Positions 26,697 to 39,500 of a stretch of 64,000 bases of DNA are shown here, one piece after another. Both the position numbers and the translations under genes were made by a program. Within the stretch, counting starts at the first letter, position 1, and every line of letters begins with the position of its first letter. The DNA lies in the NCBI RefSeq assembly GCF_900312815.1, contig NZ_OMPE01000004.1:248001-312000 (forward strand), given 5' to 3'. Below the pieces are notes generated by a model. It had not been told where the DNA came from and did no database searches. It worked only from the letters and a program-made list of their open reading frames with translations. This stretch comes from Aquimarina sp. AU474. Lineage in GTDB: Bacteria > Bacteroidota > Bacteroidia > Flavobacteriales > Flavobacteriaceae.

Positions 26697-29600
26697 ATGG
26701 CTAGACAATTACGATTCCTTACAATTATATACCTTTTACTATCTGTAACCACTCATGCGGCTACAGATTTTGGTATTACTAACAATACATCTATACATCT
26801 TAAATTTCTAAAGGGTGTTTCAGAGACTGAAGTAGAAAAAAGTGATAAGAACAAGGATACGTTATCCGAACCTATTGAGATTTCGGCTATCAAAAAAACC
26901 GCATTACCGGTAAAAGCTTTTCGTAATTTTAAATCTTTAGATAGATTTGATATTCCAGAAGTGGTTTCCAAGCCAATGATGGAAGAGATAAAAGAGGGGT
27001 TCCAATTTAATACCCAGGATTCTCTTAAAAATAAGAAATGGTTGGATATGGCAGAAAATACATTTGCCACTATCGACCAAAGTCAAAACTATGTAGATCT
27101 CCTTACCGAAGATGTTCTTCAAGAACTACCTGTTGCGATCAGTCCGCAAAAAATTAGTAATGTAACATATACCGTTGGTATTGCAAAAGCTGTTTTTAAA
27201 CCAGCCTTTACAGAATTGACTGTTTTTCTTAAAGTTGAAACACCCAAAGGAGTTCTTATTTTGGGAGGAAACGATATTAAATTATCTCATGAAGGAGGAA
27301 TTGTTGGTGATGCTAAACTGGCTTTGATTTCGCAATTTACTTTTAATTTTGATAGTGGTAAAGTGTTAGTTACCCTAAAAGGAAGTTTTGAAGAACCTGC
27401 TACCTATGCCTTGATTGATTGTTCAGGGTTTAAAGAATTAGGAATCGATGCCGACATCAAATTTTCGAACACTTTTTTATATCCAGTAGATAAAGATGGT
27501 AAGGAAAAATTGGGTTATGTAGAATCTAGTTTTAGAACCGTAGTTGGAGATTGGAATGATATTGTTGTAAATATATCATTACCCGAGTTTGGTGTAAAAG
27601 GTTTAAAAGGAACAACATTTAGGTTAAATACTGCAATTTTTGATTTTAGTGATTTACGCAATGATCCTGCGATGCCAGGAAGTTACTTAAGTAAATATTA
27701 TAGCGAAAATCCAGATTTGTGGAGAGGAGTGTATATTAATACCCTCGAAGTTGTATTGCCCAAAGAATTTAAAAAGAAAAATCAAGATAAGAGAGTAACT
27801 TTTGGTGCCTCAAATTTGATAATTGACTCTCAAGGAGTAACCGGAAAATTTATTGGAGAAAATATAATTTCTATCGATGAAGGATCTGCATCCAAATGGA
27901 AGTTTTCATTAGATAGGTTTTTAATAGATATAGAAACAAATAGACTACGCGCAGGAGAGTTTGATGGAGAGCTCGTATTGCCAGTTTCTAAAATAGATCG
28001 CTTAAAGTATGCCGCAGTTATACAGCCAGATGAATATACACTAAGAGTAACCAGTACCAAAGATATTGATTTTGATGTATGGAGTGCTAAGGTAATTTTG
28101 ACCAAAGACTCTTTTATAGAGATGAAGGTTAAAGACGGTAAGTTTAAACCGAAAGCCAATTTGAATGGTACTGTAAATATAGCCTCTGGACTAAAAGGAG
28201 GAGAGGACGATAACAATAACAATGCATCCGAATCACAAGATAAAACTGTGGATTTTAAAGGAATCGTTTTTGAAAATATGCTTTTGCAAACCGAGTCTCC
28301 AAAATTCTCGGTTACTTATTTTGGGTATCGAGGAGAGATGAAAATTGCCAATTTCCCGCTTACAGTTAATGAAATAGGTTTGCGAACGCCTGCAGGGGGT
28401 AAAACAGCAGAACTTCTGTTTAACTTTAATATAAATCTTACATCAGAGAGTGATGGAGGTAATGGAGGAGGATCGACTCTTATCGTAAAAGGGAAACTGG
28501 ATGAAACCGACGGAAGAGATCGTTGGAAATTTGATGGAGTAAAACTGGAGCGTGTATTTATCCAGATGGAAGTTGCCGGAATGGAACTTAAAGGTGCAAT
28601 CTTTATCTTCGATAATGACCCAACATATGGGAAAGGATTTGCTGGTGCTGTAGGTGCAAAATTTACAAAGGGAGTAAAGCTAGATGTAGAAGCAAAAGCA
28701 CTATTTGGTAGGACTCCAGAATTTCGATATTGGTTTGCTGATGCCAGCGTGACTATACCATCGGGAATACCAATTTTTACAGGTTTCGCACTTAACTCCT
28801 TTGGGGGCGGTGCATCTAACCGTATGAAAATGGCAGGGGTTACCAATGATCCAAATGCAGCATATACTCAAATTGGAGCATCTACATCAGGAGTGATCTA
28901 TAAACCAGACGTTAATAGTGGATTAGGATTAAAAGCCTCGGTAGGAATTATTACCCAAAACTCTGAAGAATTATTTCATGCTACGGTAGAGTTTGGAATG
29001 ACGTTCTTAAAATCAGGAGGCCTTCAAGATATTTATTTCAAAGGTCATGGTGAGTTAGTTGCGGCTTTACCAGGTAACTTCTTTGAAACACTAACCGATA
29101 ATTTAGGAGATATAGCTTCAGTAGGGGGCACGATAGGTCTGCCAGCTCAATCACCTAGTGGAGCAATGACTGTAGATGTGTTTATTGGTTATGATTTTGT
29201 AAATAATATTTTCCATTCAACATCAGAAATCTATATCAATTTTGGAATACTAAAAGGAGTAGGACCTGGAGGTAGAGCAGGGTGGATGGATTTTTATGTA
29301 GCACCAGATGAGTGGCATATTTTAATAGGTACACCAGATGATCCAGTAGGTATTGCTTTAAATCTGGGAATTCTTAAACTAGAGACACGTAGTTACTTTA
29401 TGGCCGGTGATGGCCTGCCAGGTAGTCCACCACCGCCATCAATTGTGGCAGAAATACTAGGGATAGATGCATCTGAATTAGATTATACACGAGATCTTAA
29501 TGCTTTAGAAGCAGGAAAAGGACTAGCTTTTGGTGCACATTTAAGTGTAACAACAGGAGATCTTTCGTTCTTGATATTTTATGCTCGCTTCGATGCAGGA

Positions 29601-31436
29601 ATTGGTTTTGATATCATGGTCAAGGATTATGGTGATGCACGTTGTAAAGGAAGTACAGAACAAATTGGTTTAAATGGATGGTATGCTAATGGCCAATCAT
29701 ATGCATATCTTCAAGGAGAATTAGGGCTTACATTTAAACTATTTGGGTCGAAGAAAAAAATACCCATTATAAAAGGAGGAGGGGCAGTTATTCTTCAAGC
29801 AAGATTACCTAACCCTGTGTGGTTTAGAGGATATTTAGGAGGGCATTATAATTTACTTGGTGGTCTAATCAAAGGTAGATTTAGATTTAAAGTAGAATTA
29901 GGAGAGAAATGTGAAATAGTAGGCGGTAGTGTTCTTGATGGGATAGTAGTTATTGGTGATATGACACCAAAAGAAGGTTCGGCAGATGTAGATGTATTTG
30001 CAGCACCACAAGTGGTGTTTAATCTACAGATTAATAAAGTTTTTGAAATTCCTGATGAGACAGGGGATAGAAAATATAGAATATTATTAGACAAATTTGA
30101 TGTCTCTAAGGATGGTAGCCCTATCGTTGGAGAAGTGAAATGGAATAATAAAAATGACGTAGCGGTATTTTATTCGCATGAGATACTGCCACCTAATGCT
30201 GGATTAAAAGGATATGTACAAGTCCATTTTGAAGAATATGTCAATGGAAATTGGCAAAATATAATGGATGAAGGCAAAGTAGCCATAGAAACTAAGGAAG
30301 TTAATTTTACGACAGGTGAGGCCCCCAAAACTATACCTTTAAGTAATATAGCCTATATGTATCCAGCCGTTGGGCAAAAGAATTTCTTTATAGACGAATA
30401 CGAAACAGGGTATATTAACTTGAAACGTGGGCAATCATATCTGTTTGATGCTGTTCCTAATTGGCAGAAATCCATGAACATGAATGGTAATAATGGTGTT
30501 GATGCACAAGAAAGCTTTGGATATAATAAAGGCAAAAAACAATTGTCATATAGTTTGCCTAAAAATATGAATACACAGGTAGGTTATTCGGTTCAAATTC
30601 AGTTAATCCCCCCACAAAGTGATATATCAGCCAATGTAATAGAATCATATTCTAAAGAGAATTTGGGAGGAGAAGTTACTTCAGATGATGATAAAACAGG
30701 TTCGTTTGCTGGAACATCTGGAGGTAATGTATCTGGGTCTGATGTCGAGTTAAAAAACAGAACTGCAGATGGTGTAATTACACAAGGTGAAGAAAGAGAG
30801 TTGTTGACCTTCGAATTTGGAACGAGTCAATACACAACTTTTGATAAGAAAATGAGGCAAATGAAAGAGAATAAAGAGTTGTATGAACATGTTACATATC
30901 CTTACGGATTAACATTATCCTCTGCAATTGATCCTCTAGAGCCTTTTGATCTTTCAGAATTAGTAGGTAGCGATTATACAGGAAACACACCATTGGTTAT
31001 CGTTAGAGCCGTTCCGGATGATTCTTATTATAAGAATCAAATATATCCAATGTTGTATCAAAACTATCCTTTAGAAGGTACAATCACTGTGGATCGAGAT
31101 ACCGAAAAAGTAGGAGTTCCGCCACTTGAAGGAGTAGAACCACAATCATGGTATTTGACCTATCTAGAAAACGAATACACTGGTGAGACAGAGTTGTATA
31201 ACCCGTATCGCTATAACTTGACGCATTATTATCATCAAGATTATGAAGATTTAAGATATAAATTAGTGAATTCTGAAACGGCAATTAATGAAAGTAAATA
31301 TGCTAAACTAATTACAGAACCTTTCCCTTTAATGAGAAAAGGAAAGTATAAAACAGAGTTGAAATATGTATTGCCTGGACAGGTTAAATCTGGAAAAATA
31401 CAAACGGTAAAATATACGAACCCGTTATATGATTGA
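26697..31436 (+). CDS. very large secreted protein of unknown function (1579 aa)
   Basis: I do not recognise a family. The protein has a signal-like N-terminus (LRFLTIIYLLLSVTTHAA) and is otherwise soluble. It is rich in beta-strand patterns and in glycine-rich turns, for example GFALNSFGGGASNRMKM and LPGSPPPPSI. The stretch around residues 450-900 alternates short strands as in beta-solenoid or barrel-like proteins, and the final 300 residues contain polar loops and YxxY-rich segments. No T9SS sorting domain is seen at the end. The stop overlaps the next gene by 8 bases, so it is cotranslated with the FN3 protein. Together with the SprB-type protein it may form a surface assembly, which is inference from gene order. 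Confidence 0.7.
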   Translation: MARQLRFLTIIYLLLSVTTHAATDFGITNNTSIHLKFLKGVSETEVEKSDKNKDTLSEPIEISAIKKTALPVKAFRNFKSLDRFDIPEVVSKPMMEEIKEGFQFNTQDSLKNKKWLDMAENTFATIDQSQNYVDLLTEDVLQELPVAISPQKISNVTYTVGIAKAVFKPAFTELTVFLKVETPKGVLILGGNDIKLSHEGGIVGDAKLALISQFTFNFDSGKVLVTLKGSFEEPATYALIDCSGFKELGIDADIKFSNTFLYPVDKDGKEKLGYVESSFRTVVGDWNDIVVNISLPEFGVKGLKGTTFRLNTAIFDFSDLRNDPAMPGSYLSKYYSENPDLWRGVYINTLEVVLPKEFKKKNQDKRVTFGASNLIIDSQGVTGKFIGENIISIDEGSASKWKFSLDRFLIDIETNRLRAGEFDGELVLPVSKIDRLKYAAVIQPDEYTLRVTSTKDIDFDVWSAKVILTKDSFIEMKVKDGKFKPKANLNGTVNIASGLKGGEDDNNNNASESQDKTVDFKGIVFENMLLQTESPKFSVTYFGYRGEMKIANFPLTVNEIGLRTPAGGKTAELLFNFNINLTSESDGGNGGGSTLIVKGKLDETDGRDRWKFDGVKLERVFIQMEVAGMELKGAIFIFDNDPTYGKGFAGAVGAKFTKGVKLDVEAKALFGRTPEFRYWFADASVTIPSGIPIFTGFALNSFGGGASNRMKMAGVTNDPNAAYTQIGASTSGVIYKPDVNSGLGLKASVGIITQNSEELFHATVEFGMTFLKSGGLQDIYFKGHGELVAALPGNFFETLTDNLGDIASVGGTIGLPAQSPSGAMTVDVFIGYDFVNNIFHSTSEIYINFGILKGVGPGGRAGWMDFYVAPDEWHILIGTPDDPVGIALNLGILKLETRSYFMAGDGLPGSPPPPSIVAEILGIDASELDYTRDLNALEAGKGLAFGAHLSVTTGDLSFLIFYARFDAGIGFDIMVKDYGDARCKGSTEQIGLNGWYANGQSYAYLQGELGLTFKLFGSKKKIPIIKGGGAVILQARLPNPVWFRGYLGGHYNLLGGLIKGRFRFKVELGEKCEIVGGSVLDGIVVIGDMTPKEGSADVDVFAAPQVVFNLQINKVFEIPDETGDRKYRILLDKFDVSKDGSPIVGEVKWNNKNDVAVFYSHEILPPNAGLKGYVQVHFEEYVNGNWQNIMDEGKVAIETKEVNFTTGEAPKTIPLSNIAYMYPAVGQKNFFIDEYETGYINLKRGQSYLFDAVPNWQKSMNMNGNNGVDAQESFGYNKGKKQLSYSLPKNMNTQVGYSVQIQLIPPQSDISANVIESYSKENLGGEVTSDDDKTGSFAGTSGGNVSGSDVELKNRTADGVITQGEERELLTFEFGTSQYTTFDKKMRQMKENKELYEHVTYPYGLTLSSAIDPLEPFDLSELVGSDYTGNTPLVIVRAVPDDSYYKNQIYPMLYQNYPLEGTITVDRDTEKVGVPPLEGVEPQSWYLTYLENEYTGETELYNPYRYNLTHYYHQDYEDLRYKLVNSETAINESKYAKLITEPFPLMRKGKYKTELKYVLPGQVKSGKIQTVKYTNPLYD

Positions 31437-33534
31437 ATTGAAGAAAAATAGTAAATTTATAATAATACTTCTGGTATTCGTTTCTTCTTGGACTATCCAA
31501 GCGCAAGAACCTATTGGAGAGGAAAAACCCGAAGTTAAGGTTATAGGTAGAGCTACCAAAGATGCAATTATGTTGCGATGGGGAGTGACTACGCCTTTAG
31601 CTTGGAAATATGCTAACCAATATGGTTTTACTATAGAACGTAAAACTATCGTAAGGGCCGGGGTTATTCTTCAAAGCCCAGAGGTAGAAAAACTTACCGC
31701 TACTCCTATTTTACCTAAACCTATGATGGAATGGGAAGAGTTTAGTAATCGAGATAATAATGCAGCTATTGCAGCTCAAGCAATATATGGAGAAAGTTTT
31801 AATGTAGAACTAGAACAAGGCGGGGATGATATTATTAGTATTATAAATAAAGCTGAAGCTCTAGAACAGAGATTTTCCTTCGCTCTTTTTGCCGCTGATC
31901 AAAATTTTGAGGTGGCGAAATATTCAGGATTAGCTTTTATAGATACAAACGTTAAACCTGATGAACAGTATTTGTATAGAGTCTTTACTGCGATACCCCC
32001 AGAAAAACATCAGGTTAAATTTGGCGGAGTATATATTGGGTTAGCAGATTTTCAACCATTACCAGAACCCAAGGATTTTGTTGGGGTATTCAATAATAAA
32101 AGCGTGATGTTAAGTTGGAATTTTGTATTGCTTAAACGACAATATAATAACTATATCATAGAACGATCAGAAGATAATGGAAATACCTTTAATTCTCTTG
32201 AAGATGTTCCTATTGCTAATCTGGGTGAGCGTGAAAAAAATCCTTCGGATCGAATGTTTTATGTAGATAGTTTACCAAGAAATGATAAAGATTACTATTA
32301 TAGAATTAAAGGGATATCTCCTTTCGGAGAAGTAGGTCCGCCTTCAAAAACCGTGTATGGTTCGGGAAGAAAAGCGTTAGTCTATAATCCAGCCATAACA
32401 GAAGCCAAATTACAACCTGATAATAACAGTGCTATAATTACGTGGGAGTTTCCAGACGAAGGATTAGTTTCTTTATCGCATTTTGAATTAAACAGATCGG
32501 ATTTGGTAAAAGGAAATTATCGGGTGGTGATTCCAAAAATTTCTAAAGGCTCACGAAGTACTTCGTTTGCCAACCTTAATTCGGTGAATTATTTTACAAT
32601 TACAGCAGTAGGCTTAGATGGTAGTAGACGTGTATCATTCCCACAAATGGTGCAACCTGTTGATGATGTGCCTCCTTCTGTTCCTATTGGATTAACAGGA
32701 ACTATAGATTCTACAGGAGTGGTTCAGTTAAATTGGCAACTCAATACCGAAGCAGATTTCTTAGGTTACCGGGTGTTTAGAGCAAATTTAGATAATGAAG
32801 AATATACACAGATCACATTTAGACCTATTCCTGAAAGTAAAATTATTGATACTGTAAATATCAAAACATTAAATAGCAAAGTATATTATAAGGTTCAATC
32901 TTTTGATCAGCGATATAACCCGTCTGGATTTTCAGAAGTATTAGAACTTAAAAAACCAGATATTATACCCCCTACTAAACCAGTATTTACTTCGTTTGAA
33001 GCAGACAAAGGGGTTGTAACTTTAAAATGGATAACCAGTAGCAGTCTGGATGCGGCGAAAACTTTAATCTATAGAAAAGAAAAAGGAGGAGAGTTACCAT
33101 GGGAGTTAATCGCTGATATAGGTTTGCCAGAGAATAGTTTTGAAGATATTACTGCAAAACCTATTGTGGTGTATTTGTATACCATGGTGACTATGGATGA
33201 ATCTGGTTTGGAGTCAGAACCGGTTACCCCGTTAACTATAAGTTTACCAGATAACAAACCAAAACCTGATATAGATAGATTTTCTGCATTGGTAAATCGT
33301 GAAGAGAAGAAGATTGGTTTAAGCTGGAAGTACAAACAAGAAGAAGTAACAGAGTTTTCTTTATACAGAGCTGAAGAAGAAAAAAAACCAACATTGTATA
33401 AGGTTTTTAAATCAGATAAAGGAAATTTTGTAGATACAGATTTAAGAATTAATTCTAAATACACCTATTTATTACAGGCGTCATTTAGTTCGGGAGCAAA
33501 GTCTCCAATAAAAAAAATTGAAGTGGAATATTAA
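31429..33534 (+). CDS. secreted protein with multiple fibronectin type III domains
   Basis: This 701-residue extracellular protein has a signal peptide ending WTIQAQE. At least four fibronectin type III-like repeats are visible from about residue 210 on. They show YYYRIKGISPFGEVGPPS, PPSVPIGLTGTIDSTGVVQLNW, PPTKPVFTSFEADKGVVTLKW and KYTYLLQASFSSGAKSP. The N-terminal 200 residues have a single diverged repeat with AIMLRWGV. It ends in a strand with no T9SS sorting domain. It overlaps the preceding gene by 8 bases and is followed 9 bases later by the SprB-type gene, so the three are one operon. The function is probably adhesion or scaffolding, judged from domains only. Confidence 0.8.
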   Translation: MIELKKNSKFIIILLVFVSSWTIQAQEPIGEEKPEVKVIGRATKDAIMLRWGVTTPLAWKYANQYGFTIERKTIVRAGVILQSPEVEKLTATPILPKPMMEWEEFSNRDNNAAIAAQAIYGESFNVELEQGGDDIISIINKAEALEQRFSFALFAADQNFEVAKYSGLAFIDTNVKPDEQYLYRVFTAIPPEKHQVKFGGVYIGLADFQPLPEPKDFVGVFNNKSVMLSWNFVLLKRQYNNYIIERSEDNGNTFNSLEDVPIANLGEREKNPSDRMFYVDSLPRNDKDYYYRIKGISPFGEVGPPSKTVYGSGRKALVYNPAITEAKLQPDNNSAIITWEFPDEGLVSLSHFELNRSDLVKGNYRVVIPKISKGSRSTSFANLNSVNYFTITAVGLDGSRRVSFPQMVQPVDDVPPSVPIGLTGTIDSTGVVQLNWQLNTEADFLGYRVFRANLDNEEYTQITFRPIPESKIIDTVNIKTLNSKVYYKVQSFDQRYNPSGFSEVLELKKPDIIPPTKPVFTSFEADKGVVTLKWITSSSLDAAKTLIYRKEKGGELPWELIADIGLPENSFEDITAKPIVVYLYTMVTMDESGLESEPVTPLTISLPDNKPKPDIDRFSALVNREEKKIGLSWKYKQEEVTEFSLYRAEEEKKPTLYKVFKSDKGNFVDTDLRINSKYTYLLQASFSSGAKSPIKKIEVEY

Positions 33535-33543
33535 AGGGAAGAT

Positions 33544-36500
33544 ATGAAACGACTATTGTTATTATTAATTATTGTTTTATCATTTTATACTACCGATGTT
33601 GCGGCACAAGATCAGTATACGATAAGATATGAATTGAGTTACAATGATACAGGAAGACATTATCGTTGTCTTTCATATTATGTAAAGGTGAAATATGTTG
33701 GGCAGTCTGATTTTGAAACCGTTGGTGAAGGCCCTTGGTGGGAAGGTAGAAGAACTTTAAGAGGTTCTATTACAGTTCCTGCAAATAAAAGAATTGCCGA
33801 ATGGCAAGTCCAGGCCGTGAGGCATATTCGAAGAGGATGTGGTAGTGGTAGTAGAAGGAGGAGAACACAAACTATAACAGGTGTTTCTCATTCATTTTGT
33901 AGAACCTATAGTTATGATATGTCTTTTTTAGGAGCTGCTATGGGTGGCGCCAATATAAAGATATTCACAGAACCTTTACTTAAAATTAAATTTTCTGATA
34001 ATTCTAGTGTAAATAGAACCAAAACGGCTTGCGAATCTGAAGGGATAGGAATTCAGGATCCAAGTGTCTTTCCGGCATGGAATAGTATTTATAGATGGGA
34101 ATTTGAGGAAAGATCCAGAAGAGTTGAAACAGAAGCGTTTAAAAGAGCTAGAAGACAAGCTCAGGATGCATATAATGAATACCAATTATGTCTTGATGGA
34201 GGAGGAACTCCTCTAGTAATAGCTGGGGCAGATCCAAATCCATTAGCGGGAATAGGTGCCCCAAGTCCAGCTCCTTTGGCTCCACCAGACGGAGCATGTG
34301 AGTTTTATTATTTTGCTTGGCAATTGGCTCAACAAGAAGTACAAGATTTAATAAATAGTGGTCAGCAGTATCGTAACGAACCAGTTTATAAAGAGCTAAC
34401 AAAGTATAGAGGTGATAAAAGCATAAACCTGAAATTAACAGATATGTTCACATATAACTCTGCAGCATATCGACAAAAAATTAATAAACCTATTAGAGTA
34501 AGACTTAATCCCGATTGTAGTCCCGAGGATAAAGTTTCTAATGTTATAACCGTTTTGTATTTACCGGAAGCTCCAGAGATAGCTAGAGTACCTGAAGTTA
34601 CACAACCCAAATGTTTTGGAGGTAATGATGCCACATTAAAACTGTTCTTTAAAAGACAAATTTATAGTGCAGAAGAAATGTATTTCAATCTTTTCAAAAA
34701 ATTTCAGGATGGTACCTATCAAACTGTAGATAATAATACAGGAATAAGATCTTTCGTTCAAGAAGGAAGTAATTGGACATATACTTGGGCACCAAGTCCT
34801 GGGAAAGGTTTAGAAGCAGGAGAATACCGATTGGCGGTAACAGGTTATGACCGATCAATTGGTGAAGGAGCTCCTTTTTGTGAAGAATATGAATATCCTT
34901 TTACTATAACTCCACCAGACGCAATAGTATTCGATGCTACTAAAAAAAGTGATGAAACATGTTTTGAAAAGAACGATGGCTCTATAGAGATAACAGCCTC
35001 AAATGGTACAGGACCTTATACATATAGTTTGGATAATGGAGCTACCTGGAGTACAACATCGTTTACGGCTGCTCAATCACCAATTTTAGTAAGTGGAGTT
35101 TCTGTAGGAGTTAAAAATGTAAAGATTCAGGACAATAATGGTTGTATAACGCCTACAGCCGTAATGGTTGAGATTTTAAGAAAAGATCAGATAGATCATA
35201 ATATCGTTGAGGTTGCTACAGGAAGTGACCCTAACCCATTACATCCAGGAGCACCAGGAGCTAGTGATGCCAAAATTACAATTGATGAAGTTACAGGAGG
35301 AAATCCAATTGTAGATGGTAGTAGTCAATACTATGATTACGAAGTGTGGTGGGATGGTAATTCTATGACCGTTAAAGAAACCGGTAGAGCATTTACTAAT
35401 GGTTTTGATATTATAGGATTGCGTAAAGGAAACCATAAAATTAAGTATACGGATGACAAAGGTTGCTTTATAGTGTTGGATCTCCCAGAGATTATCGATC
35501 CAGAAGCGATAACATTTAAGGTCGAAGAAGTAGCACCTAGTTGTGCTGGAGGTAATGATGGAACAATTAGAGTATATGATATAGCTGGCGGATATGCGCC
35601 ATATAGTATTTCTTGGAAGAAAGGTGCATCCGATTATGGAACTGGGTTAAGTATAACAGGAGAAGATGCGGTATATGCCGTAACAGTAACAGATGCAAGG
35701 AGCGGAAGTGAAAGTGAAACAGATATTAGATTTACTAATATCCCGTTACCAATAAGAATCACAGATATTGATGATCAGCCTATTACATGTTTTGGAGATA
35801 ATGCTGCAGTAACGCTAACCGTTGAAGGAGGTAAATCTGGAATATATCAATATGCCGTTTGGAATGGGCCAACCACCACTACATGGCAGGATAGTAATGT
35901 ATTTGCTTTGGCAGCAAGAACAGCGCCTTATCGTTTTGTTGCTCGCGATAGAGATGTAACAACATGTAGGTCGGATATTGCTGGAAACCTAACGATTAGT
36001 CAACCTATCGAAATAGGAATAACTCCAACAAGTGTTGTAGATAACGATATTTTTGGTGATAATAAAGGAGCAATACAAATATCCGTATCTGGTGGTACAC
36101 CAGGACCATCAGGTTCTGAGTATACTGTGACCTGGTCTAGAAATGGAACTGCAATATCAGATGTAGGTACGAATATTTCTAATCTTTTAGCTGGAGATTA
36201 TGTAGCGACAGTAACTGATGGTACAGGTACATGTTCTAAACCATCTAACATTATTGTAGTTGATGAACCTGATGAATTATTGGTTTCTATTAAAATAGAT
36301 ATGGCCATACCTTGTGATGGAGGAGTGGGTACTTTACTGGCCGAACCTATTGGGGGTTCTGAAACATATACATATACGTGGTATAGAGAGGGAACCTTAA
36401 TTACAGGAGAAAACAATCAAAGTATTACAAATATCCAAACAGGAAATTATAGAGTAAGAGTAAACGATGGGTTTACTTTTAAAGAAGATAATCTTCTATT

Positions 36501-39500
36501 TGAAGATCCTGATCCTTTAACTTTAAGTTTAGGGAAAACCGATGTTGCTTGTTTTGGAGAAAATACAGGAGAGATAGTTTTAACGCCAGGAGGAGGAACG
36601 CGACCTTATTATTTTTCGATAGATAATAAAGCGACCTATGTTTCTGAAGATGATTTAACAAGCTTTACCATAGAGGGATTAGTTCAAGGCACATACGAGG
36701 TTTGGATTAAAGATGCAAATGATTGTGAACTCGATACATCTAAATCCATTACTATTATAGAATCCGAAGAAATAGAAATTACAAGAGTTTCTTTTGAACA
36801 TGCCACATCAATAGGTGGGACAGATGGTAATATTTTAATTGATGTAGTAGGAGGAACAGGTAGTCATACTTTAACTTGGACTAAGGATGGTGATATTTCT
36901 TTTTCACGTAATACATTATTTATAGATAATTTATCCCAGGGATCATATACAATTACGGTTAAAGATGAAAGAGACTGTGAAGTAAATGAAACTTTTGTCG
37001 TGTTGCAACCCTTACCAATAACCGTAGAAATCGAAGGAGTTACACCGATATTATGTCATGATGATGCACTAGGAGAAATAAAGGCAGTAGTAAGCGGTGG
37101 TTTTCCGATAGAGTCTGTACCAGCTGATTTTGATTATCAATGGTATTTGGTTGAAGGTGCAATCGAAACACCACTTAATACTGACCTTACTTTGGATCAA
37201 ATATCAGATTTAGAAGCTGGATTGTATAAAATTGTTGCTACGGATTCTAAAGGAGAAGAAGCAGAGGATACTTTTAATCTTACTCAACCTGATGATTTGG
37301 TAGTTACTCTTGATGGAGACCCAATAAATGTAAATTGTCACGGAGAATCTACTGGAGTAATTAATATTACCGTTGTAGGTGGACCAAAAGATGAAACTAC
37401 AGGAGCATATCTTCCATATAGTTTTAACTGGACAAAATTAGAAGATATTGATTTTGAAGAAACAACTGAAGATTTAGCAGGGTTGTCATCGGGAACATAT
37501 GAAGTGGTAGTTATTGATGATAATTTATGTACAACTTCATTACCCGCAAGTGTAGTTATTACCCAACCAGACGCACCTTTAGAAATCACGGGAGTTACTC
37601 CTGTAAATCTTACAGGTTATGAAACGAATAATGGAGAAATCACACTTGATGTTACTGGGGGTACCACTCCTTATACTTATGAGTGGGTGGACCTAGATGA
37701 TCCATCATTTTCGGCATCTACAGAAGATTTAGAAGATGTACCTATTGGTAATTATAGATTAGTGGTTACCGATGATAATGATTGTATAGCCACAATTACC
37801 GAAAGATTAACACAGCCCGATGAGTTAATTGTAGAAATTCAGTCAATTACTTTAGAGGAAGGAATTCAATGTTTCGGAGAAGAAACTCAAATACCATTAA
37901 TAACAACTACAGTTGGAGGTTTTGGAAGTTATACGTATCAATGGTACGAACAAGATGATCCTACTACGATTTTGTTTACTACACCAAATACAGATACCAC
38001 ATTACCTTATGGAGTATATACCGTGGTGGTAACTGATGAGAATGGTAATACCGATGATCACACGTATACTGTTCAACAACCAGATCTTTTGGAAATAAAT
38101 GAAGTTACTACTCACTTATTATGTAATGGAGATAGTGATGGAGCAATAGATATAACAGTTACTGGTGGGGTAGAGCCTTACTCGTATAGTTGGAGTAATG
38201 GTGATCTTATTGAAGATGTATCTTCTTTAAGAGCAGGTTTCTATACAATCACAGTAACCGATGCTAATGATTGTATTGTAGAGAAAGAAATTCAAGTAAG
38301 ACAACCTCAAAGCTTATTTGTTATTGGAGGTACAATAGATCGAGAATACCCTTCTTCTGCTGGAGCAACAGATGGTAGTATTAGAGTAAATATTGGTGGA
38401 GGAACAGAACCATATACTTTTGAGTGGTTTGATTTTAATGGAGTACCACAATCATCGACAACTAATGTGTTAAGTAATGTTGGAGCAGAAAAATATTCAC
38501 TTACAGTAACAGATGCTAATATGTGTGTATTACAAATAGATGATGTTGATCTATTTGAACCGCCAGTTTTAGAAGTACGTATAGAGCCGATTAGTGTGAT
38601 TTCTTGTTTTGGAAGTGCAACCTCGGGAAGTCTTACTGCTGTAGTGCAAGGTGGAGTACCTTTTAACTCTACAAAACAGTATAACTATCAATGGTATAAC
38701 GCTGATTTAAATACACCAATAGGAATTGATGGTTTCTTATTACAGGGTATTCCTGCAGGAAACTATTATATTATTGTTTCTGATGCCGTTAGTACATCGA
38801 CAACTAGTGATGTATTTGAGTTAAGTGAACCTGATGCTTTAGACTTACAAATATCTTCAGACTTTGTAAACTGTGGTGATCAAAACGATTGGACAATTAC
38901 TACTTCTGTAATGGGTGGTACGGCACCATATAGGTATTTTTGGAGTACAGGAGCTAGTACGGATAGGTTAGAAAATGTAATTGCAGGCACGTATACTTTG
39001 GATATTATCGATGCTAGAGGATGTACTACTTCGGGTACAGTTGTACTAACAGCTCCACTAGCGTTAACTTCAGATCATATTGTTACAGATCCTACATGTT
39101 ATGCTGGGTGTGATGGTAAGATTTTATTAGAAACGAGTGGAGGAACACCACCGTATAGTTATCAATGGAGTAATGGTAGTACTTCTGAAGATTTGGTAAG
39201 TATTTGTGCAAATACATATCAAGTAACTATTACAGATGCCAAAGGGTGTCAAATTAGTAAGGAAATATTGGTGGATAGCCCAGAAGAATTCATTGTTGAT
39301 ATAGGTGAGGATATTACATTATGCCAGGATCAGGTAGCAGAAATAAATGCTACTGTTACAGATCCTACAGCAACTTATTTATGGAGTTCGGATAACGGAT
39401 TTACAAGTACAGATCCAGTCGTAGAAGTAGATGCTATTGGTATCTATACAGTAGAAGTAACAGATGGCAAGGGTTGTATAGCAACAGATGATATTTTTAT

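Noticed and set aside
28316..28846. Minus-strand open frame (176 codons) inside the 1579-aa gene
   Set aside because: Proline- and serine-rich shadow translation fully inside a strong plus-strand gene.
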